Assembly (NCBI GenBank): GCA_947589095.1 | Contig: CANQBX010000003.1 | Span: 1-64,000, forward strand | DNA: 64,000 nucleotides | Direction of reading: 5' to 3' | DNA from: an uncultured Lachnospiraceae bacterium | GTDB taxonomy: Bacteria > Bacillota > Clostridia > Lachnospirales > Lachnospiraceae | Part shown: piece by piece, positions 53,351-61,104 of the stretch | Layout of the letters: each line of letters opens with the position of its first letter | Position numbering within the stretch: the stretch's first letter is position 1 | Position numbers and translations under genes: made by a program | Notes under the pieces: model-generated | Seen by the model: only the letters and a program-made list of their open reading frames with translations | What the model was told of the DNA's origin: nothing | Databases searched by the model: none

Positions 53351-54604
53351 ATGCATGAAACAAGAACAACAGAGTTCAAAGAAAAGATTACAAATACATT
53401 TTTAAAAACAGTAAGTGCCTTTTCAAATTACGATGGAGGAGAGATTTATTTTGGCATTGACGACAATGGTAATATCAAAGGACTGTCGGATGTAAGGCAA
53501 GCGTGTCTGGATATTGAAAACAAAGTGAATGACAGCATTACTCCGCAGCCGGATTATACACTGGAACTGCAGAATAATGACAGGACGATAAAGCTGACTG
53601 TAAAAAGCGGCCCTCAAAAGCCTTATTTATATAAATCGAAAGCGTACAGACGAAATGATACTGCAACGATAGAGGTTGACACACTGGAATTGTCAAGACT
53701 GATTCTGGAAGGGAAAAATATCAGATTTGAGGAATTGCCATGTAAAGAACAGAAACTGACGTTTGATATCTTATGCCGAAAATTAAAAGAATGCATTCAG
53801 ATAGAAACTTTTAATCAGGATACCCTGAAAACGCTGAATTTATATAACGATGTCATTGGGTATAATAATGCGGCCGGTATTTTAGCGGATAAAAATCATT
53901 TTCCGGGAATTGATATTGTAAAGTTCGGTGAAAACATCAGTGTGATCCATAAAAGGGCGACGCTTGATCATATATCCATTTTGGCAGTATATGAAAAAGC
54001 ATTGGAAGTATTCAGGGATTATTATCAATATGAAGAAATCCGGGGCGCCGATCGGAAAAAGATAGAGAAAATACCGGAGGCTGCATTCAGAGAAGCGATT
54101 GCGAACGCATTGATTCATAGGGTGTGGGATGTGGAGGCACAAATAAAGGTCTCGATGTTTGATGACAGAATAGAGATTATTTCTCCGGGAGGGCTGCCGT
54201 CCGGAATCACAGAAGATGAGTATTTGGCGGGAAAACTCTCGGTTTTAAGAAATAGAGATCTTGCAAATGTATTTTACAGGCTGGGGTTTGTGGAAATATT
54301 TGGTACGGGAATCACGCGGATAAAACAGCTCTATGAAGAAGGATTAAAACAACCGGGCTTTGAATTGTCGGAAAATACAATTAAGATTGTACTCCCGGTT
54401 TTTGAGGAAAACCTGAACTTATCGGAAGACGAAAGAAAAATATATAAGATTTTAAGCAGGACAATGTTAAAATCCATCAGCGAAATCGCGCCGTTTCTTG
54501 AGTTTGGCAAGTCAAAGACAACGCAGTTACTGAAAGAGATGAGTAAAAAGGGTATTGTGAAAATTGAAGGTGCGGGACGAGGTACTAAGTACATGATAAA
54601 ATAA
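53351..54604 (+). CDS. AlbA_2 (Schlafen-like) and HATPase_c_4 transcriptional regulator
   Basis: 417 residues. Residues ~1-120 are an AlbA_2/Schlafen-AlbA-type domain (TEFKEKITNTFLKTVSAFSN, then YDGGEIYFGIDDNGNIKGL). Residues ~235-345 have the HATPase_c_4 pattern (EAFREAIANALIHRVWD, IEIISPGGLPSGI, FYRLGFVEIFGTGITRIKQL). The end is a winged helix (ISEIAPFLEFGKSKTTQLLK). Such proteins are usually DNA-binding regulators. ATG 53351 with GGAAAGGAAG upstream; the palindromic promoter suggests self-control. Confidence 0.85.
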   Translation: MHETRTTEFKEKITNTFLKTVSAFSNYDGGEIYFGIDDNGNIKGLSDVRQACLDIENKVNDSITPQPDYTLELQNNDRTIKLTVKSGPQKPYLYKSKAYRRNDTATIEVDTLELSRLILEGKNIRFEELPCKEQKLTFDILCRKLKECIQIETFNQDTLKTLNLYNDVIGYNNAAGILADKNHFPGIDIVKFGENISVIHKRATLDHISILAVYEKALEVFRDYYQYEEIRGADRKKIEKIPEAAFREAIANALIHRVWDVEAQIKVSMFDDRIEIISPGGLPSGITEDEYLAGKLSVLRNRDLANVFYRLGFVEIFGTGITRIKQLYEEGLKQPGFELSENTIKIVLPVFEENLNLSEDERKIYKILSRTMLKSISEIAPFLEFGKSKTTQLLKEMSKKGIVKIEGAGRGTKYMIK

Positions 54605-54628
54605 TTCTTATTGAAAGGACTGTTTAAT

Positions 54629-54958
54629 ATGGCAACCTTTGATGAATTTATGAAACTGGACATTCGCGTAGGGACGATCACAGCCGCAAGAGTGTTTGAA
54701 AAAGCCAGAAAACCCGCATATCAGTTAACGGTGGATTTTGGTGAGGAGATCGGAGTGAAAAAATCATCTGCCCAGATCATGGACCATTATACTCCGGAGG
54801 ATTTGGTTGGAAAACAGGTACTTGCTGTTGTGAATTTCCCGCCTCGGCAGATTGCCGATTTTATGTCCGAAGTCCTTGTACTCGGAACATACAGTGAGGG
54901 CGGCGTGGTTTTAGTCACCCCTGACATGGCCGTAAAAAACGGGGACAAGCTGGGATAA
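54629..54958 (+). CDS. csaA: CsaA-like tRNA-binding domain protein
   Basis: 109 residues, a single OB-fold of the EMAP-II/tRNA-binding type, as in CsaA: FDEFMKLDIRVGTITAARVF, DFGEEIGVKKSSAQI, VGKQVLAVVNFPPRQIADF and the end VLVTPDMAVKNGDKLG. CsaA is reported to bind tRNA and to have chaperone-like activity. ATG 54629 with AAAGGA upstream; 24 bp after the AlbA_2 gene, probably the same transcript. Confidence 0.9.
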   Translation: MATFDEFMKLDIRVGTITAARVFEKARKPAYQLTVDFGEEIGVKKSSAQIMDHYTPEDLVGKQVLAVVNFPPRQIADFMSEVLVLGTYSEGGVVLVTPDMAVKNGDKLG

Positions 54959-55096
54959 TTTGAACGATTTTCGGTTCCGTCACGGCATGACGCCGGCGCA
55001 GGCGCTTCAAACGCCAGGCTTGGAATTTTTGGTTTTTGAAAAAGACAGAATTCAACTATCAGCATGCAAAAATCAGAAATTGTTTGCGTTTAGCTA

Positions 55097-55125
55097 TTGC
55101 AAGGGAGTCTTCCATCTGCTACAAT
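55097..55125 (+). promoter_or_regulatory. Promoter of the AbiE module
   Basis: TTGCAA (55097-55102), 17-bp spacer, TACAAT (55120-55125), 48 bp before the AbiEi start. Confidence 0.6.
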
Positions 55126-55172
55126 AAATGTGTACAAAAGCACAGAACAGCATGTAGAAAGTTGGTGCTTAT

Positions 55173-55778
55173 TTGAATCAAAAGGAGATTGCGCAAAAGG
55201 TACTCAAAGACAACGGCGGAATAGCTAAAACCGCCGACTTTGCTGCGGTGGGCATAAAAAAATATGACGTGGCTGCCCTGTGCAAAAAAGGTTTTCTCGA
55301 ACGGGTTCGGCGTGGAGTGTACCAATTGCCAGGCAATGATCAAATAACAGAGGAACAGCTGCTCCGCGAACTGCTGCCGCAGGGAATCGTTTGCATGGAG
55401 TCTGCGCTGTTTCATTACGGTTACAGCGATTTTGTGCCCCGTGTTTGGTCTGTCGCCGTACCGAGAACGGCGTCCCGTGCAGTTAGAAATATCGGAGAAT
55501 TCCCGATCCGAGCCTATTACATTCAAAAGGAACATTTTTCAATTGGGAAAACCGTTGAAAACTTCAACGGTGTGATGCTCCCTGTATACGATCGGGAACG
55601 TACCGTTTGCGATTGCTTCAAATATCGGACGAAGCTCGATAATGAAACCTTCAACAAGGCGTTGAATGCCTATGTCGCAGATGGCAAAAAAAACCTTGCC
55701 AATCTTTCTCAGTATGCGAGAAAGATGAAGCTATATCCAAAGGTAATGAATGTGATGGAGGTGTTGCTGGGTGGCTGA
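55173..55778 (+). CDS. Type IV toxin-antitoxin AbiEi-family antitoxin
   Basis: 201 residues. The N-terminal winged helix (NQKEIAQKVLKDNGGIAKTA) carries the family pattern KYDVAALCKKGFLERVRRGVY and GIVCMESALFHYG; the C-terminal domain includes PVYDRERTVCDCFKYR. AbiEi proteins repress their own operon and counter AbiEii. The TTG start at 55173 is unusual, but the family alignment begins there. The stop overlaps the start of the toxin remnant (GTG 55771), as in intact AbiE operons. Confidence 0.87.
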   Translation: MNQKEIAQKVLKDNGGIAKTADFAAVGIKKYDVAALCKKGFLERVRRGVYQLPGNDQITEEQLLRELLPQGIVCMESALFHYGYSDFVPRVWSVAVPRTASRAVRNIGEFPIRAYYIQKEHFSIGKTVENFNGVMLPVYDRERTVCDCFKYRTKLDNETFNKALNAYVADGKKNLANLSQYARKMKLYPKVMNVMEVLLGG

Positions 55779-56378
55779 TATTGCTGCGTCCGTGCTGGCA
55801 AGGCTGAAAAACAAAGCGAAAGAATGTGGCAGAAGCTATCAGTTATGTCTGCAGCTTTTTTGTCAGGAAGAATTTCTGCGCCGTTTCGAATTGACTTCGG
55901 TGTGGGTGACGTGATCGTACCGAAGCCGGAAAAACGCAAAATCCCGGCGCAGCTTGCGGAATTTGACCCACCGACTGTGAACACGTACTCGCTGGAAACT
56001 ACTGTTGCCGAGAAGTTTGATGCTATCCTGAGCCTGATGGAGTTTTCCAGCCGGATGAAGGATTACTATGACATTTATTATCTGGCGCAGAAATTTAATT
56101 TTGATGGGGCAACGCTCACCGAAGCGCTTAGAAAAACCTTCGAAAATCGTGGTCACACCTTTACGGCAGAACAATTTGAACAGGTTATGGATTTTGGCAG
56201 CGATATGGAAATGCAGAAGAAATGGAAAGCGTTTGTCCGAAAAATTGATATCAAAATGGACGATTTCAGTACGGTTCTCGAAACAATAAAAACTTTTCTT
56301 TCTGAACCGTTTATAGCGGCAATAGGATACAAAGAATTAACGAAACAATGGTCTGGCCAAAATGGTGAATGGATATAA
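55771..56378 (+). pseudogene. AbiEii-type toxin, internally deleted
   Basis: From GTG 55771, the frame reads VADIAASVLARLKNKAKECG through LCLQLFCQEEFLRRFE, the normal AbiEii N-terminus, but stops at about 55912. A second frame then carries the rest: IDFGVGDVIVPKPEKRKIPA, TYSLETTVAEKFDAILSL and RMKDYYDIYYLAQKF to the end at 56378. The roughly 90 residues in between, which hold the nucleotidyltransferase GSxxxxxD/DxD active site, are missing and the frame shifts at about 55890. The toxin should be inactive, leaving AbiEi as an orphan repressor. Confidence 0.8.
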
Positions 56379-56784
56379 TGGTAATTCTTATTGCTTCAGT
56401 TTTAATTGGGCAGTGGAGACAGAACAGCGCTTAAAATCGAAAAGATAAAATGCAAATTTTTAAGACATTTATGATTTCCCCAATATATGGGTAGACGCAA
56501 GAGAGCGTTTATTGTATGAATATAATGGATATTGTGTTTGCAGATGATAAAACAGTTTGTGATGTTTGGAAAGATTTATATGACAAATATCGTGTTTAAA
56601 ATCCAAGTGAAACACAATTGGGATTAGTTAGCAAGTGGCAAACTCGGGATGGTTTTGGAAAAGAGAGTATTGAAAATGAGATAAGGATAGAAAAAGTTCA
56701 GATGGAATGATTGTAAAACCAATAGCAGGATGGTATACTATTCTTGTGGATACAGAATGGGTCGCAGGTTAGGGGGACTGTTTT
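56379..56784 (+). other. Gene-poor stretch with short broken frames
   Basis: About 400 bp, AT-rich. Short frames such as MNIMDIVFADDKTVCDVWKD (start 56517, stop ~56599) and IVKPIAGWYTILVDTEWVAG (up to ~56772) look protein-like but are too short and interrupted to be genes. They may be degraded toxin or phage remnants; not recognised. Confidence 0.4.
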
Positions 56785-57123
56785 ATGCTGAAAATGATGA
56801 TCCGTATGAATGATCAAAAGATTAGGGCTGAGAGAAAATACCGTCCAGATGGAATCTACCGAACGATTGACCGGACATTTCTGCAGATGGGATTTCCGCG
56901 TATGCAGGATTCTTCCGGCTTTCTGGTGTATTGTGATAACGGAAGTTCCAGAGATTACGGAAGATTTGGCAGGATCGTAAATACGTTAAAAAGACAACCG
57001 TGGTTTATGGATAATGTCGAGGTCTGGAGACTTTGTGACAGCGACGATTCCGATGACCCGAATGATTTTAATGAAGAGGATTTGCTGGGCCATTATAGAC
57101 GGAAACAGGTAATGAGGGCATGA
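56785..57123 (+). CDS. Hypothetical protein, partner of VapD-like protein
   Basis: 112 residues. No assigned family. The order of elements (YRTIDRTFLQMGFPRMQDSS, then GFLVY, small linker, short helix, PWFMDNVEVWRL) parallels that of the VapD-like protein 3 bp downstream (YYDLRRFFKSHGFSHRQGSG, YISNSK, EWIGFCVRKIDV), so the two could be distant paralogs sharing the Cas2-like ferredoxin fold. The end is acidic then basic. GGGGG precedes ATG 56785. Possibly an antitoxin or a second subunit; that is inference. Confidence 0.55.
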   Translation: MLKMMIRMNDQKIRAERKYRPDGIYRTIDRTFLQMGFPRMQDSSGFLVYCDNGSSRDYGRFGRIVNTLKRQPWFMDNVEVWRLCDSDDSDDPNDFNEEDLLGHYRRKQVMRA

Positions 57124-57126
57124 GTA

Positions 57127-57483
57127 TTGGAGAGAAAATACTTAAAAGCGATTAATTTTGATTTGGATACGCACCAGTTGGAAGAGTATTATCCGGGATC
57201 ACGCTATAATCAGGCATATTATGATCTGAGGAGATTTTTTAAGAGCCATGGCTTTTCTCATCGGCAAGGTTCCGGATACATATCGAATTCAAAACTTTCG
57301 TCGGCCGATATTTATGATTTAATGGATGACCTGGGCAGGGAGTTTGAATGGATTGGTTTCTGCGTCAGGAAAATAGATGTTACCAACGTGGGGAGCCAAC
57401 ATGACCTGACGGATCTTTTGACACCGACTGAGGAAATTAAAATAGATGGGGCGGAACTTTTGATGGAAAATAGTAATTCGTAA
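57127..57483 (+). CDS. VapD-like endoribonuclease-family protein
   Basis: 118 residues. The N-terminus KAINFDLDTHQLEEYY has the VapD-type Asp on the first strand, AYYDLRRFFKSHGFSHRQGSGY is the family central helix and strand, and the end has the typical DVTNVGSQHDLTDLL. VapD proteins are Cas2-like endoribonucleases linked to toxin-antitoxin pairs. TTG 57127 is the start (AGAGGGCATGAG upstream), tightly coupled to the preceding gene. No other antitoxin is present. Confidence 0.72.
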   Translation: MERKYLKAINFDLDTHQLEEYYPGSRYNQAYYDLRRFFKSHGFSHRQGSGYISNSKLSSADIYDLMDDLGREFEWIGFCVRKIDVTNVGSQHDLTDLLTPTEEIKIDGAELLMENSNS

Positions 57484-57601
57484 GAAATACCATATTTTCG
57501 ATATGAAATTCCCTCAGGATTAATTTGTGAATGATCTATTTATGTATAGCCGATGTCTCGGAAGTACCGCCTTTGACCAGCGGAAAGTGAGAAGATATAG
57601 A

Positions 57602-57640
57602 ATACAAGAAGGGTGTTACTGGCGTTCTTCTGGCATGAAA
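57602..57640 (+). repeat. 39-bp palindromic repeat, copy H (opposite orientation)
   Basis: ATACAAGAAGGGTGTTACTG begins this copy; it is the reverse complement orientation of copies A-E. It lies 119 bp after the VapD-like stop. Confidence 0.7.
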
Positions 57641-57648
57641 ATTAATGA

Positions 57649-57706
57649 GACCAGCGAATGCATTTTTACAGATGCACACGCTGGTCCCATTTTTGCACTT
57701 TTTTTT
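57649..57706. terminator. Hairpin terminator between convergent VapD-like and uxaB genes
   Basis: GACCAGCG (57649-57656) pairs with CGCTGGTC (57679-57686), with inner ATGCAT / ATGCA complementarity, and T runs follow to about 57706. Confidence 0.7.
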
Positions 57707-57771
57707 AGCAGATTGCCTTGAAGCCGGGCATTACGCCGCGGGCAACAATCGATTTTGCTCAGAAAGGCATT

Positions 57772-59271
57772 TTACAGGCAGCTTTTCATAACTGCATAAG
57801 CGCCGTCTGTCTCTACTGCCTTCAGAATCTTTGCAACTTCCGCCTCGAATCCCGGAATCTCAGACAGGTCGCAGCCCCAGAAGTCCGTATTCGTGCAGAC
57901 CGCGTGGGTCAGGGCCTCGGCGGAATCGTCCTTGTGGCTGTAGTAGAATTCCAGCACCGCCCGGTCGTCGGAGATCGTGTAGGTGTCGCCCTTCGGACGG
58001 CTGGCGGTCAGGCCGGCGTCGGTCAGCTCGGTGCCGCGGTAGAACGCGATGTAGAATGCGAAGGAGGCGGTGATGCAGGCCGGAAGCTTCCCGAACTTGT
58101 CCACATAGCCAAGGAGGGACGGCATCACGCGGGCCTTCCATTTGGATGTGGAGTTGAGGGAAATGGACAGCAGCGCGTGGTCGATGAACGGATTCTTGAA
58201 ACGCTCCGTGACGGCCGCCGCGAAATCCAGGCACTCCTCCTTCGGCAGGGACAAGGTGGGAATGATCTCGTCGTAAATGGTCTTGCTCATGAAGCCCTGG
58301 ATCACTTCGTCGTTCATGCAGTCGCGGACGATGTCCTGGCCGGCCAGGTACGCGCCCATGATCATGGAGGTGTGGGCGCCGTTTAGGATGCGGACCTTTC
58401 TCTGCTTGTAGGGCTTATGGTTGTCGGTGATCAGGACCGGCAGGTCCGCCTCCGCGAACGGAAGCTCTTTCTTCAGGGAATCGGGGCCTTCGATGACCCA
58501 GAAGCCGAACACCTCGCCGGTGTCGATCAGATTGTCCTCGTAGCCGTTCTCTTCATTGATGGCCGCCGCTTCGCTGCGGGGATAGCCGGTGACGATCCGG
58601 TCCACCAGGGTGGAGCAGAAGATATTTTCTTCTTTGATCCAGCGGACGAAATCTTCCGGCAGCTGCCACTGGGCGGCGTACTGAAGCACGCATTTCTCCA
58701 GCTCCTTGCCGTTGTCGTCGATGAGCTCGCAGGAAAGGAGCACAAAGCCCTTGCCGGCCTCGGAGCCAAACTTCTGGTAGCGGCGGTAGAGCAGCTGGGT
58801 CAGCTTGGCCGGGTAGCTGGACGGAGGCGTCTCTGTGAACGCGCAGCTGGGGTCATAGACGATGCCGGCCTCGGTGGTATTGCAGGCGATGTAGCGCAGG
58901 TCGGGATTGTCGGCGCAGGCCATGACGGCGTCGTAATCGCTGTAGCTGTTTAAGCAGCGGCTGACGCAGGAAATGATCCGCTTGTTGTTGACCTTCTGGC
59001 CGTTCTCGAAGCCGCGCAGATACAGGGTGTAGAGGCCCTCCTGCTCGTTGATGACATCGGCCAGGTTGAAGCCGCCGCGGTTGGGGATCGGCTGAACCAG
59101 CACGACTTTGCTGTTAAAGCCGGCCTTTTCATTCATCATATCGATAAAATAGTCTACGAAGGCGCGCAGGAAATTACCCTCGCCGAACTGCAGCACCCGC
59201 TCCGGGGCGTCCTGCAGAAGGTAGCCGTCGTAGTTTAATTCTTTCAGAGTCTGGTAGCACAATTTTTTCAT
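57772..59271 (-). CDS. uxaB: Tagaturonate reductase (altronate oxidoreductase)
   Basis: 499 residues. NAD-dependent reduction of D-tagaturonate to D-altronate, second step of galacturonate catabolism. The N-terminal Rossmann domain has VLQFGEGNFLRAFVDYFID and VVLVQPIPNRGG. The polyol dehydrogenase core has RKVRILNGAHTSMIMGAYLAG, with the catalytic Lys/Asn/His set of the mannitol dehydrogenase family. AAGGAGG precedes ATG 59271. It is last in the uxaC-anmK-uxaA-uxaB series; three palindromic repeats separate it from uxaA. Confidence 0.92.
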   Translation of the reverse strand: MKKLCYQTLKELNYDGYLLQDAPERVLQFGEGNFLRAFVDYFIDMMNEKAGFNSKVVLVQPIPNRGGFNLADVINEQEGLYTLYLRGFENGQKVNNKRIISCVSRCLNSYSDYDAVMACADNPDLRYIACNTTEAGIVYDPSCAFTETPPSSYPAKLTQLLYRRYQKFGSEAGKGFVLLSCELIDDNGKELEKCVLQYAAQWQLPEDFVRWIKEENIFCSTLVDRIVTGYPRSEAAAINEENGYEDNLIDTGEVFGFWVIEGPDSLKKELPFAEADLPVLITDNHKPYKQRKVRILNGAHTSMIMGAYLAGQDIVRDCMNDEVIQGFMSKTIYDEIIPTLSLPKEECLDFAAAVTERFKNPFIDHALLSISLNSTSKWKARVMPSLLGYVDKFGKLPACITASFAFYIAFYRGTELTDAGLTASRPKGDTYTISDDRAVLEFYYSHKDDSAEALTHAVCTNTDFWGCDLSEIPGFEAEVAKILKAVETDGAYAVMKSCL

Positions 59272-59383
59272 GGATTTGTACCTCCTTGATAATCATTTTT
59301 TTATGGCGGTCAGCCGTATTAAAACGGCAGGCTGTACAGGCAGCTGCCGCATACAGAAAATTCGGTGCGGCAGAAGTTCTGTT

Positions 59384-59499
59384 TTCCATGCGAACAAAGC
59401 GCTGATGACGCATTGCTTGTATTTCTATGCAAGCGGGCTGCCAACACACCCTGTTTGTATTTCCGTGCAAGCGGGGCGCCAGAGACACTCTGCTTGTAT
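59384..59499 (-). repeat. Three 39-bp palindromic repeats (copies C1-C3) after uxaA
   Basis: Units at 59384-59422, 59423-59460 (38 bp) and 59461-59499 stand directly head-to-tail, and the last touches the uxaA stop. On the transcript, they form three successive hairpins between uxaA and uxaB. Confidence 0.85.
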
Positions 59500-60984
59500 T
59501 TACAGCGTCACTCCCTGCTTAAAAATCGCCATATCGTGGAAGCCGGCTTTCTCGGACTTGACTTCCTCGCCGGAGGCCACCGCGATTACGTAGTCGAACA
59601 GCCGGTCGCGAAGCTCGGCGGGATCCGTTCCCTCTACCAGCACGCCGCAGTTGAAGTCGATCCAGTTGTTTTTCTTCGTGTTCAGCGCCGAATTGCTGGA
59701 GATCTTCACCGTGGGCACCGGGGAGGCGAAGGGCGTGCCGCGTCCCGTGGTGAACAGGACGATGTGGGCGCCGGACGCCGCCAGGGCCGTGGACGCCACC
59801 AGGTCGTTGCCGGGAGCGCTTAACAGATTCAGACCCTTCTCGCTCACCTGCTCGCCGTAGGCCAGGACGCCGCGCACCGGCGCGCTGCCGGATTTCTGGG
59901 TGCAGCCCATGGACTTGTCCTCCAGCGTGGAGATGCCGCCCTTCTTGTTGCCAGGGGACGGATTCTCGTAAATGGTCTGGTTATGGCTGGTGAAATAGTT
60001 CTTGAAATCATTGATCAGGGCCACCGTCTTCTCGAAAAGGGCCTCGTTCTCGCAGCGGTTCATCAGCAGGGTCTCCGCGCCGAACATTTCCGGCACCTCC
60101 GTCAGGATCGTGGTGCCGCCCTTGCTGATCAGCAGGTCGGAGAACGCGCCCACGGTCGGATTGGCCGTGATGCCGGACAGTCCGTCGGAACCGCCGCATT
60201 TCATGCCGATGATCAGCTCGCTGACGTCGATGGGTTCCCTGGAAAATGTCTTCGCGTAATCGGCCAGCTCTTCCACAAGCGCCAGTCCGTCGGCGATCTC
60301 GTCGTCCGATTCCTGGGATACCAGGAATTTGACGCGGCGCTCGTCGTAGGGGCCGATGTATTTCTTCAGTTCGCCGATGTTGCTGTTCTCACAGCCCAGG
60401 CCCAGAACCAGCACGCCGCCGGCGTTGGGGTGGCCTATCAGATCCGCGAGGATCGTGCGGGTGTGCTCCTGGTCGTCGCCCATCTGGGAGCAGCCGTAGG
60501 GGTGGGGGAAGGCGGCGATGGCTTCGACGCTTCCGCCGACCAGAGACTGTGCCTTCCGCTCGATGGCCGTAGCCACGTTATTCACGCAGCCAACGGTGGG
60601 GATGATCCAGATCTCGTTGCGGACGCCCACCTTGCCGTTCTCACGCCGGTAGCCCTTAAAGAATCGCTTCTCCGTGGGCGGCAGCTCGACCGCTTCCCTG
60701 TCGTAGGTGTAGGTCAGCAGATCGCCCAGTGCTGTCTTCATGTTATGGACGTGGATCCACTGGCCTGCTTTTACCGGCTCTTTCGTGATACCGATGGGGT
60801 AGCCGTACTTGATGACCGGTTCTCCTTCCTTCAGATCCCTCAGCGCGAACTTGTGGCCCTGGGGGATGTCCTCGGCCAGAGTGACGGTCACATCACCGAC
60901 GGAGATCTCCGTTCCGGCGCTTAAGGGGCGCAGGGCGACGGCGACCTTGTCGTCGGGATGAATGCGGATAAATGATTGTTCCAT
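59500..60984 (-). CDS. uxaA: Altronate dehydratase
   Basis: 494 residues. Converts D-altronate to 2-keto-3-deoxygluconate. The N-terminal SAF domain (~1-95) and the C-terminal UxaA core (~105-494) are fused as usual; conserved parts are GYRRENGKVGVRNEIWIIPT, ANPTVGAFSDLLISKGGTTI, EVPEMFGAETLLMNR and GDLLTYTYDREAVELPPT. Iron or manganese dependent in known members. ATG 60984 is chosen for CAGGAGGTATCACCT upstream. The stop is directly followed by palindromic repeats. Confidence 0.93.
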   Translation of the reverse strand: MEQSFIRIHPDDKVAVALRPLSAGTEISVGDVTVTLAEDIPQGHKFALRDLKEGEPVIKYGYPIGITKEPVKAGQWIHVHNMKTALGDLLTYTYDREAVELPPTEKRFFKGYRRENGKVGVRNEIWIIPTVGCVNNVATAIERKAQSLVGGSVEAIAAFPHPYGCSQMGDDQEHTRTILADLIGHPNAGGVLVLGLGCENSNIGELKKYIGPYDERRVKFLVSQESDDEIADGLALVEELADYAKTFSREPIDVSELIIGMKCGGSDGLSGITANPTVGAFSDLLISKGGTTILTEVPEMFGAETLLMNRCENEALFEKTVALINDFKNYFTSHNQTIYENPSPGNKKGGISTLEDKSMGCTQKSGSAPVRGVLAYGEQVSEKGLNLLSAPGNDLVASTALAASGAHIVLFTTGRGTPFASPVPTVKISSNSALNTKKNNWIDFNCGVLVEGTDPAELRDRLFDYVIAVASGEEVKSEKAGFHDMAIFKQGVTL

Positions 60985-61104
60985 AGGTGATACCTCCTGT
61001 GGGAGTTGAGTAATGCAGTGCAAATATAATCTGTATAATTGGAAAAACGATGTATCCGGCCTGCCCGCGCATCAGGTCTGTACCGGCGCGTTCAGGAAAA
61101 ACAG

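Noticed and set aside
59174..59488. Minus-strand ORF upstream of uxaB starting within the repeats
   Set aside because: It consists of palindromic repeat DNA and uxaB leader and runs in another frame than uxaB; its start has no ribosome-binding site.
59384..59499. CRISPR-like array
   Set aside because: Three head-to-tail palindromes without spacers and no cas genes in the window.
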